From Amycolatopsis sacchari (GTDB lineage: Bacteria > Actinomycetota > Actinomycetes > Mycobacteriales > Pseudonocardiaceae): DNA of 64,000 nt. Position 1 is the first letter of the stretch, and every line of letters begins with the position of its first letter. The translations under genes were made by a program, and so were the position numbers. This document shows, in pieces, positions 25,170-33,976 of this stretch. The notes under the pieces were generated by a model. The model saw only the letters and a list, made by a program, of their open reading frames with translations. It was not told where the DNA came from and searched no databases. The stretch covers positions 83,168-147,167 of the forward strand of contig NZ_FORP01000017.1 of assembly GCF_900114035.1 (NCBI RefSeq), in the 5' to 3' direction.

Positions 25170-26117
25170 TCACACGTCGAGCACGAGACGGGGGGTGCTG
25201 GCGCGGGACACGCACACGTACATGCGGTCGCCCGCCGCCCGGTCCTCTTCGGACAGGATGTCGTCGCGGTGGTCGGGAACCCCTTCCAGCACGCGGGTTT
25301 CGCAGGTGCCGCAGATCCCTTCCCGGCACGACGCGGCCACCGCGACCCCGGCGTCCTCCAGCGCGGACAGGATGCTGCGGCCCGGCGGCACGGTGACCGC
25401 GACGTCGGACTGCGCGCACACCACCTCGACGGCGGTGTCCTCGGCCGCCGGTTTCGGCCTGGCCTTGAAGCGTTCGAGGTGCAGCGTGCCCGGCCGCCAG
25501 TGCGCGGTCCGCGCCTCGACGGCGCTCAGCAGCGGTTCCGGCCCGCAGGCGTAGACCTCGGTGCCGTCCCTCGGCGTGCCGAGCCAGTCGTCGAGCGGGA
25601 TCAGGCCGACCTCGTTCTCCGGGTACACGAACACGCGGTCCTCGTAGTCCCGCAGCTCCTCCAGGAACGCCATCGACGACGCGTGCCGCCCGCCGTAGAC
25701 GAGCTGCCACGGCGCGCCCCACGCCTGCGCCTGGCGCACCATCGGCAGGATCGGCGTGATCCCGATGCCGCCCGCGATGAACAGGTAGGACCGCGCCCGC
25801 GAGAACCCGAAGTTGTCGCGGGGCGGCCGGATGCGCACGGGCTGTCCCGGCCGCAGGTAGCTGTGCACGTACTCGGAACCGCCGCGGCTCGCGCGTTCCC
25901 GCAGCACGCCGATCCGGTAGGCCGAGCGGTCGTCGGGGGAGCCGCACAGCGAGTACTGCCGGGCGATCCCGGTGGGCAGCACGAGTTCGATGTGGGCGCC
26001 GGGCTGCCACGGCGGCAGGTCCTTGCCGTCGGGGTCGCTCAGCTCGACCGAGACGACGCCGGCCGCCTCCCAGCGCAGCTGGCGCACCACGGCGGGCAGT
26101 TCGGTGGTGGTGGACAT
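25170..26117 (-). CDS. PDR/VanB-type oxidoreductase (flavin, NAD and [2Fe-2S] domains)
   Basis: A 315-residue phthalate-dioxygenase-reductase-like electron carrier. It has three domains in order: flavin-binding barrel (RQYSLCG at about 77-83), NAD(P) domain (IAGGIGITPILPM at about 122-134, YACGPEPLL later), and a C-terminal plant-type ferredoxin whose cluster ligands are Cys264, Cys269, Cys272 and Cys302. It passes electrons from NAD(P)H one at a time to an iron protein. No Rieske oxygenase is encoded nearby, so its partner is either elsewhere or the adjacent PPOX or siderophore-interacting protein. The ATG at 26117 has GAGGAG upstream; the in-frame ATG at 26150 is less likely. Confidence 0.93.
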   Translation of the reverse strand: MSTTTELPAVVRQLRWEAAGVVSVELSDPDGKDLPPWQPGAHIELVLPTGIARQYSLCGSPDDRSAYRIGVLRERASRGGSEYVHSYLRPGQPVRIRPPRDNFGFSRARSYLFIAGGIGITPILPMVRQAQAWGAPWQLVYGGRHASSMAFLEELRDYEDRVFVYPENEVGLIPLDDWLGTPRDGTEVYACGPEPLLSAVEARTAHWRPGTLHLERFKARPKPAAEDTAVEVVCAQSDVAVTVPPGRSILSALEDAGVAVAASCREGICGTCETRVLEGVPDHRDDILSEEDRAAGDRMYVCVSRASTPRLVLDV

Positions 26118-26146
26118 GGTGTTTCTCCTCGTGATCGGGTGGTCGG

Positions 26147-26950
26147 TCATCCCGGTGCGGACCGGCCGAGCCGCCAGTAGCCGAAGAACGCGATGGCGGA
26201 CTTGGGCACCTCACGTTCCCGGTGCAGGTACCGGCGCGCCCCGGTGGCCAGCGCGCTCTCCCCGGCGATCCACGCGTAGTCCGGCTGGGGGAAAGCGTTT
26301 GCGGTAAGCGCTTCCAGCGCGAGTTGCCCCGGCCTGGCGGTACCGTCGCGAGGCAGCCACGTGATGTCCACACCGGACGGTGCGGACACGTCGTGCACGT
26401 CGTCCTTGGCGGGGACTTCGAGCAGGACCGTCGCCGCCAGGTCCGCCGGGGCGGTCTCCAGGATCGCCAGCGCCGCGGGCACGGCGGTCTCGTCGGCGAC
26501 GAGCAGCTGCCGCCGCGCGCCCTCCGGCGGGAGGTACGTCCGGCCCTCGTCGAACAGCCCGACCTCTTCGCCGGGCCGGGCCCGCAGCGGGAACGCCCCG
26601 CCCGGTCCGCCGTCGGCGTGCAGCGCGAACTCGACGTCCAGTTCGAGCGGCTCCCGGCGGAAGGACCGCACCGTGTAGTTGCGCACCCACGGCCGGACCT
26701 CCGCCCGCATCAGCAGGGTCTGCACGATCCAGCCGTTCCCGGCGGCGGTGGGCAGGCGCAGTGCGTCCTGGCCCTCCCGACGGAAGAACAGGCGGAAGCA
26801 CTGGTCGCCGCCGAGCGGTTCGAACGCCGCGAGGCCGGGGCCGCCGAGCGTCACGGTGGCGAAGTGCTCCGACGTGCGCTCGACGTGCAGGACGTGGGCC
26901 CGGACCAGGCTGCGCGTTTCCGGGGTCTGCCGCTTCGGCAGCAGGGACAT
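26147..26950 (-). CDS. siderophore-interacting protein (flavin-dependent ferric-siderophore reductase)
   Basis: A 267-residue SIP-family protein. It has an FAD domain with the RNYTVRSFR motif (about 93-101) and a C-terminal NAD(P)H-binding domain ending in FFGYWRLG. These enzymes reduce Fe(III) in imported siderophores so that iron is released in the cytoplasm. GGGAGG lies 5 bases before the ATG at 26950. A near-perfect left part of an IdeR/DtxR box sits 14 bases upstream of the start, consistent with iron control. It is followed by two further redox genes on the same strand. Confidence 0.92.
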   Translation of the reverse strand: MSLLPKRQTPETRSLVRAHVLHVERTSEHFATVTLGGPGLAAFEPLGGDQCFRLFFRREGQDALRLPTAAGNGWIVQTLLMRAEVRPWVRNYTVRSFRREPLELDVEFALHADGGPGGAFPLRARPGEEVGLFDEGRTYLPPEGARRQLLVADETAVPAALAILETAPADLAATVLLEVPAKDDVHDVSAPSGVDITWLPRDGTARPGQLALEALTANAFPQPDYAWIAGESALATGARRYLHREREVPKSAIAFFGYWRLGRSAPG

Positions 26951-26963
26951 GGCGGCCTCCCTC

Positions 26964-26977
26964 TTAGGCTTACCTAA
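26964..26977 (-). promoter_or_regulatory. IdeR/DtxR-like iron box (incomplete)
   Basis: Read on the minus strand, TTAGGTAAGCCTAA matches all 14 first positions of the actinobacterial iron box TWAGGTWAGSCTWACCTWA, but the last five bases do not match. It lies directly upstream of the siderophore-interacting protein gene. The function fits iron-dependent repression; the missing right end may mean weaker control. Confidence 0.65.
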
Positions 26978-26985
26978 TTGAAACG

Positions 26986-26999
26986 GTACTGTTCCGTAC
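26986..26999. promoter_or_regulatory. possible TetR operator
   Basis: A 14-base imperfect palindrome, GTACTGTTCCGTAC, with both GTAC arms intact, lies between the TetR stop and the siderophore-interacting protein start, next to the iron box. It is a candidate site for the upstream TetR protein, which would place the operon under two regulators. Confidence 0.4.
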
Positions 27000-27042
27000 T
27001 CATCGGTGTCAAGGCGGGGCCCGGTGACTGCACGACCGGTCG

Positions 27043-27609
27043 TCAGGAGACGGTGAACAGGGGCAGGACGATCTCGTCGGTGAAGCGCACGAGGTAGTCG
27101 TCGCTCAGTGCGGGTTCGTTCGGCAGGAGCTGGCTGGTGAACAGGCCTTCGCAGACGCGGTGCAGCCAGCCGAGGTCGATGCCGGGGCGCATCCCCTCGC
27201 GGCCGCGCCAGCGCTCGATGAGCGTCAGCCACACGGCGTCGTGCGGTTCGGCGACCTGGCGCTGCAGCTCGCGTTCCAGCGCGGGCTCGCGGCGCGAGGC
27301 GTAGATGAGGAACTGGACGACGGCGCGGTTTTCGGCGAGCCAGCGGGCGCTGTTCCGGAGCGCGGCGAGCACGTCCTCGCGGAAGCTGCCCTCGTCGGGC
27401 ACGCGGAACGCGTCGCGGCCCAGGCGCTGGACGGCCGCGATGAAGAGCTCGTCCTTGCTCGGCCAGCGCCGGTAGAGGGTGGCCTTCGAAGCACCGGCCC
27501 GCGCGGCGACGGCGTCGATCGTGACGCGGTCGAGGCCCTGTTCCATCATCAACTCGAACGCGACGGCGAGGATCTCGTCTTCTCGTTCCCGGGTCAGGCG
27601 GGGCGGCAT
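27043..27609 (-). CDS. TetR family transcriptional regulator
   Basis: A 188-residue TetR protein with the helix-turn-helix at about 8-55 (ILAVAFELMMEQGLDRVTIDAVAARAGASKATLYRRWPSKDELFIAAV). The C-terminal domain is helical, of the TetR_C_11/33-like kind, with no identifiable ligand motif. It precedes the siderophore-interacting protein, reductase and PPOX genes by 92 bases on the same strand and is their most likely local regulator. Confidence 0.88.
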   Translation of the reverse strand: MPPRLTREREDEILAVAFELMMEQGLDRVTIDAVAARAGASKATLYRRWPSKDELFIAAVQRLGRDAFRVPDEGSFREDVLAALRNSARWLAENRAVVQFLIYASRREPALERELQRQVAEPHDAVWLTLIERWRGREGMRPGIDLGWLHRVCEGLFTSQLLPNEPALSDDYLVRFTDEIVLPLFTVS

Positions 27610-27657
27610 TGGAGGAAGCCTAACAACGCGGGTGCTGGGCGCGGTCGGCCGGGACCG

Positions 27658-27692
27658 GGCGGGGGCTCACGACGGTGTCGCTCGCCCCCGCC
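27658..27692 (-). terminator. terminator after the GH2-GH1 operon
   Basis: Arms GGCGGGGGC (27658-27666) and GCCCCCGCC (27684-27692) with a 17-base loop, starting 8 bases past the GH1 stop codon on the minus strand. Confidence 0.65.
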
Positions 27693-27700
27693 GAAAGGGC

Positions 27701-29053
27701 TCAGTCCGGCAAAGCGTTGCGCCGCACGACGTCGGCGTACCAGCGGGCGCTCGCCTTGGCCGTGCGCCGCTGCGTCGGGTAGTCCACGTAGTACAGCCCG
27801 AACCGGCGGGCGTAGCCCTCCGCCCACTCGAAGTTGTCCATCAGCGACCAGCAGAAGTAGCCCGCCACGTCGACCCCCTCGTCGATGGCGTCACGCAGCG
27901 CCGACAGGTGCCCGGCCAGGAACTCGACCCGCTCCTCGTCGTCGATGCCGCCCTCCGGGTCGGCGTAGTCGTCGAACGCCGCGCCGTTCTCGGTGATCAG
28001 GATCGGCGGCAGGCGCGGGTAGTCGTCCCGCAGCCGGACCAGCAGCTCGCGCAGCCCGTCCGGTTCGATGGTCCAGCCCATCTGCGTGCGCGGCAGCCCC
28101 TCGGGGTGCACCTGGTGCGCGTCGAGCGCCGGGCGCAGCGGGTGCCGCAGCCCGGCCCGTTCCCCGGCGGCGATGTGCGTGCGCGTGTAGTAGTTGACGC
28201 CGAGGAAGTCCAGCGGCGCGGAGATCGCCTCCAGGTCACCGTCGGCGACCACGTCCTCGAAGCCGTACCACGACACCATGTCCTCCGGGTACCGCCCGGT
28301 CAGCACGGGGTCGAGGAACCACCGGTTCTGGCAGCCGTCCATCCGGCGCGCGGCCGCCACGTCCGCCTCGTCGTCGCTGACCGCGCGGATGGGGGAGAGG
28401 TTCAGCGTGATGCCGACCTGCCCGCCGGCTCCGCGCAGCACCGGCACCGCCGCGGCGTGCGCGCACAGCAGGTGGTGCGCGGCGAGCAGCGCCGACCGGC
28501 CGTCGGTGAGACCGGGCGCGTGCCGCCCGCTGCCGTAGCCCACGAACGACGAAACCCACGGCTCGTTCAACGTGATCCACCTCGGCACGCGGTCGCCGAG
28601 CGCCTCCGCCACCACCTCGGCGTAGCGGGTGAACGCGTCGATCGTCACGCGCTCGGCCCAGCCGCCCTTGTCCTGCAGCGCCTGCGGCAGGTCCCAGTGG
28701 TACAGCGTGACCGCGGGCTCGATGCCGCGCTCCAGCAGGTCGTCGACGAGCCTGCGGTAGTGGTCGAGGCCCGCCTGGTTCACCGCGCCCGTGCCGTCCG
28801 GCACGATCCGCGGCCACGCCAGCGAGAACCGGTACGAAGTCACGCCCAGCTCGGACAGTAGCCCGAAGTCCTCCTGCCAGCGCCGGTAGTGGTCGCACGC
28901 GATCGCGCCCGTGTCCCCGTGGCGCACCGCACCCGGCGTCGCGCTGAAGGTGTCCCAAATGGACGGTGCACGGCCGTCCACGTCCACCGAGCCCTCGATC
29001 TGGTAGGAGGCGGTGGCGACCCCCCAGCGGAATCCTTCCGGCATGGCACGCAT
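27701..29053 (-). CDS. GH1 beta-glucosidase
   Basis: A 450-residue cytoplasmic family 1 glycoside hydrolase. The acid/base is Glu164 in TLNEPW and the nucleophile is Glu355 in ITENGAAF, the two diagnostic motifs. The N-terminus FRWGVATASYQIEG and the sugar-site QNRWFLDPV and DNFEWAEGY are also present. It should remove non-reducing glucose, galactose or mannose from beta-linked oligosaccharides. Its ATG shares one base with the stop of the GH2 gene (TGATG), and AGGAGG lies 8 bases upstream, so the two enzymes are made together. Confidence 0.96.
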   Translation of the reverse strand: MRAMPEGFRWGVATASYQIEGSVDVDGRAPSIWDTFSATPGAVRHGDTGAIACDHYRRWQEDFGLLSELGVTSYRFSLAWPRIVPDGTGAVNQAGLDHYRRLVDDLLERGIEPAVTLYHWDLPQALQDKGGWAERVTIDAFTRYAEVVAEALGDRVPRWITLNEPWVSSFVGYGSGRHAPGLTDGRSALLAAHHLLCAHAAAVPVLRGAGGQVGITLNLSPIRAVSDDEADVAAARRMDGCQNRWFLDPVLTGRYPEDMVSWYGFEDVVADGDLEAISAPLDFLGVNYYTRTHIAAGERAGLRHPLRPALDAHQVHPEGLPRTQMGWTIEPDGLRELLVRLRDDYPRLPPILITENGAAFDDYADPEGGIDDEERVEFLAGHLSALRDAIDEGVDVAGYFCWSLMDNFEWAEGYARRFGLYYVDYPTQRRTAKASARWYADVVRRNALPD

Positions 29054-31503
29054 CAGTGGGCCCTCCTGGCGAGTTCGTTGGCGGTGTGCAGTACTTCGGC
29101 GAAAGCGGCGGGATCGGCCGCCTTCGGCGCCTGGACGCCGAAGGTGACCGTCTCCCCGGGCAGCACGGTCAGCAGTGCTTCGTCGCTGACAGCGCTTTCC
29201 GCGGCCTGGTCGGCCAGCAGGGTGAGGTCGAGCAGCAGCGTCTCCGCCGTGACCCACACCTCGTACCCGCCGGGCACGGGCCGCGGTTCGGCGCGGTAGC
29301 GGGCTTCCGGCAGGCGGAGTTCGAGGTCGGGCGCGAAGAACCAGGTGGCGCGTTTCGCGTCGGGGGTGTCCACGACGAGCAGTTCCGCGGCGGGTTCGTC
29401 GGGTTCGGCCAGCGGCAAGGGGACCTCGTGCCGTGCCATGCCGCGCGCGGGCACGTCCAGCGCCAGCGAGCTGCGTACGTGCTCGGTGCCGTCGAAGCCG
29501 ATCCGCCGCAGCAGCGGCTCCGCCTGCCACGGCCGGTCCGTGTCGTTGACCGCCGTCAGCACGAGCCGGTCGCCGCGCCTGCCGATGGTCACGAGGCGGT
29601 CCGCGTAGCTGTCGCGCAACGCGTACCAGGCGGGCTTCAGCCGCTCGTCACCGTCCACAACGGACCACGAGATCACCGGCCAGCAGTCGTTGAGCTGCCA
29701 CACGATCGTGCCCGCGCAGTCCGGGGCGAGCGACCGGAAGTGCCGGATCCCGAGCCCGATCGCGCGTGCCTGGTTGAGCTGCGTGGCCCAGTGCCACGCC
29801 GGGAACGCCGCCGGCGGCGGGAAGTGCTCGGCGAGCCGGGCGGCCAGTTTCGCCGGGCCGTTCGCCGCCTTGTTGTGCGCGATCACGCCGGGGGAGTCCG
29901 GCGTGAGGTCACCGGACAACGCGCGGTGCAGCGTGGTGGCCGTGGGCGCGCCGCAGAAACCGAACTCCGACACGAACCTCGGCGTGTAGTCGAGGTAGCC
30001 GAGGTAGTCGCGCTGGTTCCACACGTCCCACAGGTGCGTGCAGCCGTGATCGGGGTCGTTCGGGTGGCGCTCGGCGGAGAACGACCACGGGCTGCTGGGG
30101 CAGTACGGCCGGGTGGGGTCCAGCTCCGCGACGATCTTCGGCAGGACGTCGGTGTAGTAGCCCAGCCCCCACGTCCGGTCGCCGAGGCGCGGCTGCCAGC
30201 CCCAGTCGTGGTAGCCCCAGACGTTCTCGTTGCTGCCGTTCCACAGCACGAGGCTCGGGTGCGGTGCCAGCCGGGTCACCGCCTCCCGGGCCTCGGCCAC
30301 GACCTCCCCGCGCAGCGGCTCCTCCTCGGGGTACGCGGCGCAGGCGAACAGGAAGTCCTGCCACACCAGGATTCCCCGTTCGTCGGCGAGGTCGTAGAAC
30401 TCGTCGCTCTCGTAGATCCCGCCGCCCCACACGCGCAGCAGGTTCACCCCGGCGTCGGTCGCCTGCGTGAACCGCCGTGCGTAGCGGTCCCGGCCGACGC
30501 GGTGCGGGAAGCAGTCGTCGGGGATCCAGTTGGCGCCCTTGGCGAACACTCGCTTGCCGTTGACGACGAACCGGAAGGCCGTGCCGTGCTCGTCCGCGCT
30601 CGTGTCCAGCTCCACCGACCGGAACCCGACCTGCCGCGACCACCGGTCCAGCTCCTCGCCCTCGGGCGTGGACAGGACGACTTCGAGCGGATAGCGGTGT
30701 TGTTCCCCGTAGCCGCGGGGCCACCACAGCCGGGGTTCAGGCACGTCCACGGTGACCACAGTGGACTCTTCGGACGTGGTCGTGGCCACCTCCTGCCCTG
30801 CCAGCGACACCCGCACCTCGACAGGTGCGTCGTCCTCCCGCTGCAGGGCGATGTGCACCTCGGCGTGCCCGGTGTTCCCGTCGACCGTGACGAGCGGGCG
30901 GACCGAAGCCAGCCGCGCCCGCCGCCACTGTTCGAGCGCGATCGGGCGCCAGATGCCCGCCGTGACGAGCACCGGACCCCAGTCCCAGCCGAAGTTGCAG
31001 GCCATCTTGCGCACGAGGTTGAACGGGTGGTCGTTGGTGTGCGGCAGGTCGCCGTAGTGCTCCCGCTGCGCCTCGGCGTGGTCGAGCGCGCTGGTGAAGG
31101 TGATCGCGAGCCGGTTGGTGCCCGGGGTGAGCAGGTGCGTGACGTCGAAGCGGTACCCGCGGTGCATGTTGGCGGTGGTCCCGATCTCGGTGCCGTTGAG
31201 CTCCAGCCGGGCGACCGTGTCCAGCCCGCCGCACACCAGGTCCACAATGGACGCGTCCGGGGTGTGCTCGAACTCGGTCTCGTACCGCCAGTCCACGCGG
31301 CCGATCCACGCCAGCCGCGCTTCGTTCTCGTCGAGGTACGGGTCGGGGACCAGGCCGGCGGCCAGCAGGTCGGTGTGGACGCAGCCGGGCACGCTCGCGC
31401 GCACCGGTGCCGCGCCGACCGGAGCGGGCACTTCGCCGGAACCCGAACCGCCGACGGGGCGGAGGAGCCAGCCGTCGTGGAGCGTGCGGCGCCGCAGAGT
31501 CAT
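29053..31503 (-). CDS. GH2 beta-mannosidase
   Basis: An 816-residue family 2 enzyme of the beta-mannosidase kind. It has the jelly-roll N-domain (to about 190, with ACNFGWDWGPVLVTAGIWRP), Ig-like domain, catalytic barrel from about 310 and C-terminal beta domains. The acid/base is Glu426 in WNGSNEN and the nucleophile is Glu513 in VSEFGFCG. There is no signal peptide, so it works on imported oligosaccharides, cutting terminal beta-mannosyl residues. Its promoter contains a TTAACCGGTTAA operator, and it is divergent from the LacI gene. Confidence 0.94.
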   Translation of the reverse strand: MTLRRRTLHDGWLLRPVGGSGSGEVPAPVGAAPVRASVPGCVHTDLLAAGLVPDPYLDENEARLAWIGRVDWRYETEFEHTPDASIVDLVCGGLDTVARLELNGTEIGTTANMHRGYRFDVTHLLTPGTNRLAITFTSALDHAEAQREHYGDLPHTNDHPFNLVRKMACNFGWDWGPVLVTAGIWRPIALEQWRRARLASVRPLVTVDGNTGHAEVHIALQREDDAPVEVRVSLAGQEVATTTSEESTVVTVDVPEPRLWWPRGYGEQHRYPLEVVLSTPEGEELDRWSRQVGFRSVELDTSADEHGTAFRFVVNGKRVFAKGANWIPDDCFPHRVGRDRYARRFTQATDAGVNLLRVWGGGIYESDEFYDLADERGILVWQDFLFACAAYPEEEPLRGEVVAEAREAVTRLAPHPSLVLWNGSNENVWGYHDWGWQPRLGDRTWGLGYYTDVLPKIVAELDPTRPYCPSSPWSFSAERHPNDPDHGCTHLWDVWNQRDYLGYLDYTPRFVSEFGFCGAPTATTLHRALSGDLTPDSPGVIAHNKAANGPAKLAARLAEHFPPPAAFPAWHWATQLNQARAIGLGIRHFRSLAPDCAGTIVWQLNDCWPVISWSVVDGDERLKPAWYALRDSYADRLVTIGRRGDRLVLTAVNDTDRPWQAEPLLRRIGFDGTEHVRSSLALDVPARGMARHEVPLPLAEPDEPAAELLVVDTPDAKRATWFFAPDLELRLPEARYRAEPRPVPGGYEVWVTAETLLLDLTLLADQAAESAVSDEALLTVLPGETVTFGVQAPKAADPAAFAEVLHTANELARRAH

Positions 31504-31510
31504 GCGTTCG

Positions 31511-31539
31511 TGTGTACTGAGGTTAACCGGTTAAGTCAA
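31511..31539 (-). promoter_or_regulatory. GH2-GH1 promoter with LacI operator in the spacer
   Basis: On the minus strand TTGACT (31539-31534) and TACACA (31516-31511) are 17 bases apart. The spacer holds the perfect 12-base palindrome TTAACCGGTTAA (31523-31534). A repressor here would block polymerase directly. The same arrangement occurs in front of the ABC importer operon, which identifies the adjacent LacI protein as the common regulator. Confidence 0.85.
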
Positions 31540-31595
31540 TGCCGCTGATCGGCTACTGTTTTCCCGGGGAAGGTTCCACGAACGACAGAGGTGGC

Positions 31596-32606
31596 ATGAA
31601 GCGCCCGACGATAGCCGACATCGCCAAGGCGGCCGGGGTGTCCAAGGGGGCGGTGTCCTACGCCCTCAACGGCAGGCCCGGCGTGGCCGAGTCCACCCGC
31701 GCCAGGATCCTGGAGATCGCGCAGAGCCTGGGCTGGGCGCCCAGCAGTGCCGCGAGGGCGTTGTCCGACGGCCGGGCCGGCGCGCTGGGCCTCGTGATCG
31801 ACCGGCCGGCCCGGGTGCTGGCCGCCGAGCCGTACTTCATGCACCTGCTCGCGGGCATCGAGGCCGCGCTCACCGGCAGCCCCTTCGCCCTGTTGCTGCA
31901 GGTCACCGACAACGCGTCGGCCGAGCTGGCCACCTACCGCCGGTGGTGGGCCGAGCGCAGGGTCGACGGCGTGCTGCTGGTGGACCTGCGGGTGGACGAC
32001 CCCCGCGTGCCGCTGCTGGCCGAGATGGGGCTGCCCGCCGTCGTGCTGGGCGGGCCGGACGGCGTGGGCGGGCTGCCGTGCGTGTGGACCGACGACGGGG
32101 TGGCGATGACCGAGGTGCTGCGGTACCTGGCCGCGCTCGGGCACCGGCGGGTCGTGCGCGTGGCCGGGCCGCCGGAGTTCGTGCACACCCGGACCCGCAC
32201 CAACGCGTTCGAGGCCGAAGCGGTGGCGCTCGGCCTCGACGCCACCACCGTGCACGCCGACTACTCCGACGAGGGCGCCGCCGTGGTGGTGCGGCGGATC
32301 CTGACGGCGGGGGACGCGCCGACGGCGATGGTGTTCGACAACGACGTCATGGCGGTCGCGGCACTGGGCGTGGCGCAGGAGCTCGGGCTGCCCGTGCCGG
32401 AGCGGTTGTCGCTGATCGCGTGGGACGACTCCACGCTGTGCCGTCTGGTGCGCCCGGCGCTGACCGCGGTCCGCAGGCCGATCTACGAGCGGGGCACGGA
32501 CGCGGTGCGGCTGCTGCTCGCGGCGATCGCCGGTGAGCGGCCCGCGGACGTCCGGACGGAGCAACCGGTGCTGGTCGCGAGGGCAAGCACCGGCCGCAGG
32601 CATTGA
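31596..32606 (+). CDS. LacI family regulator of the beta-mannoside/glucoside locus
   Basis: A 336-residue LacI-type repressor. The helix-turn-helix and hinge are at residues 3-60 (PTIADIAKAAGVSKGAVSYALNGRPGVAESTRARILEIAQSLGW), followed by a periplasmic-binding-protein-like sugar sensor. It lies between the GH2-GH1 operon and the importer operon, whose two promoters carry matching operators. The ATG at 31596 has GAGGTGG before it; the in-frame start at 31539 lies in the promoter of the other operon. Inducer is probably a short beta-mannoside or cellobiose-like sugar (inference). Confidence 0.93.
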   Translation: MKRPTIADIAKAAGVSKGAVSYALNGRPGVAESTRARILEIAQSLGWAPSSAARALSDGRAGALGLVIDRPARVLAAEPYFMHLLAGIEAALTGSPFALLLQVTDNASAELATYRRWWAERRVDGVLLVDLRVDDPRVPLLAEMGLPAVVLGGPDGVGGLPCVWTDDGVAMTEVLRYLAALGHRRVVRVAGPPEFVHTRTRTNAFEAEAVALGLDATTVHADYSDEGAAVVVRRILTAGDAPTAMVFDNDVMAVAALGVAQELGLPVPERLSLIAWDDSTLCRLVRPALTAVRRPIYERGTDAVRLLLAAIAGERPADVRTEQPVLVARASTGRRH

Positions 32607-32631
32607 CAACTTAACCGGTTCATTGCAAGGT
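32603..32631 (+). promoter_or_regulatory. importer promoter with LacI operator in the spacer
   Basis: TTGACA (32603-32608) begins inside the LacI stop codon region and a weak CAAGGT (32626-32631) follows after 17 bases. Between them is TTAACCGGTTCA (32611-32622), the same operator as in the GH2 promoter with one base changed. Confidence 0.8.
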
Positions 32632-32671
32632 GTGGCACGCGTCACCACACCCCATCGCACCGGGAGCGAAC

Positions 32672-33976
32672 GTGAGGTCATCGAAGACCGCGGCCGTGCT
32701 GGCCGTCCTGTTGCTCGCACTGGGTATCACCGCCTGTGGTTCCGGTTCGTCGTCCTCGGACGGCAAGACCCTGACCTACTGGGCGAGCAACCAGGCGGGC
32801 AGCCTCGAGGAGGACCGGCAGATCCTCCAGCCGGAGCTCGACAAGTTCGAGCAGCAGACCGGTATCCACGTGAACCTGGAGGTCATCGCCTGGCCCGACC
32901 TGCTGAACCGCATCCTCACGGCGACCACGAGCGGCTCCGGCCCGGACGTGCTCAACATCGGCAACACGTGGTCGGCCTCCCTGCAGGCCACCGGCGCGCT
33001 GCAGCCGTTCGACGACGCCACCTTCGCGAAGGTCGGCGGCCGCGAGAAGTTCCTCGCCACCAGCATGGCGGCGACGGGCGCCGCGGGTCAGCCGCCGGCG
33101 GCCGTGCCGCTGTACGGCCTGGCGTACGGGCTGTTCTACAACAAGAAGAAGTTCGCCGACGCGGGGCTGCAGCCGCCCACGACGTGGCAGGAGCTCGTGG
33201 ACGACGCGAAGCGGCTCACCGACGCCGGCAAGGGCCAGTGGGGCATGGGCATCGAGGGCGCCAGCTACACCGAGGGCGCGCACTTCGCGTTCATGTTCGG
33301 CAGGCAGCACGGCGCCCAGCTGTTCCAGGGCGACGAGCCCGGTTTCGACTCGCCCCAGATGGTGGCGGGCATCAAGCAGTACGTGGACCTGCTCTCCAGC
33401 GGGGTGGTCAACCCCAGCGACGCCGAGCACCAGAACAACACCGAGCTGATGCGTGACTTCGCGAGCGGCAAGACCGCGATGATCATGTTCCAGAACAACG
33501 CGGTCCAGCCGCTCAAGACCAACGGGATGGACGAGAGCCAGTACGGCGTCGTGCCGATCCCGGTCGTGGACCCGCTGCCGCCGGGCGGGGCGAAGGTCTC
33601 CAGCCACGTCGCCGGCATCAACATCGCCGCCTTCGCCGGCAGCAAGAACCTCGACGGGGCGCTGAAGTTCATCAACTTCATGACCGGCATCGACGAGCAG
33701 AAGGTGCTGAACGGCAAGCTCGGTTCGCTGCCCGTCGTGAGCGCCGCCTACCAGGACCCGCAGTTCCAGACGCCGCTCATCGGCACGTTCCGGCAGGTGC
33801 TGGCGAACGCGGCGGAGTCGATGCCGATGATCCCCAAGGAGTCGCAGTTCGAGACGCTCATCGGCACCGCCGTCAAGGAGCTGATGGCGTCGGCCGCGAG
33901 CGGCACCAGGGTCGACGACGCCGCCGTCAAGGCCAAGCTGACCGCCGCCAACCAGCAGATGAAGAGCGGCGGATGA
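32672..33976 (+). CDS. ABC sugar importer, substrate-binding lipoprotein
   Basis: A 434-residue extracellular binding protein of the CUT1 class. It has a lipoprotein signal with lipobox LGITAC and lipidated Cys22, followed by a Ser/Gly linker. The mature part shows typical features: TYWASNQAGSLEEDRQILQPELDKFEQQTG, YGLAYGLFYNKKKFADAG, and FASGKTAMIMFQNNA. It captures an oligosaccharide for the two permeases that follow. Start is GTG at 32672, with GGGAG upstream. No ATPase gene is in the operon, so a shared MsiK-type ATPase must serve it. Confidence 0.92.
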   Translation: MRSSKTAAVLAVLLLALGITACGSGSSSSDGKTLTYWASNQAGSLEEDRQILQPELDKFEQQTGIHVNLEVIAWPDLLNRILTATTSGSGPDVLNIGNTWSASLQATGALQPFDDATFAKVGGREKFLATSMAATGAAGQPPAAVPLYGLAYGLFYNKKKFADAGLQPPTTWQELVDDAKRLTDAGKGQWGMGIEGASYTEGAHFAFMFGRQHGAQLFQGDEPGFDSPQMVAGIKQYVDLLSSGVVNPSDAEHQNNTELMRDFASGKTAMIMFQNNAVQPLKTNGMDESQYGVVPIPVVDPLPPGGAKVSSHVAGINIAAFAGSKNLDGALKFINFMTGIDEQKVLNGKLGSLPVVSAAYQDPQFQTPLIGTFRQVLANAAESMPMIPKESQFETLIGTAVKELMASAASGTRVDDAAVKAKLTAANQQMKSGG

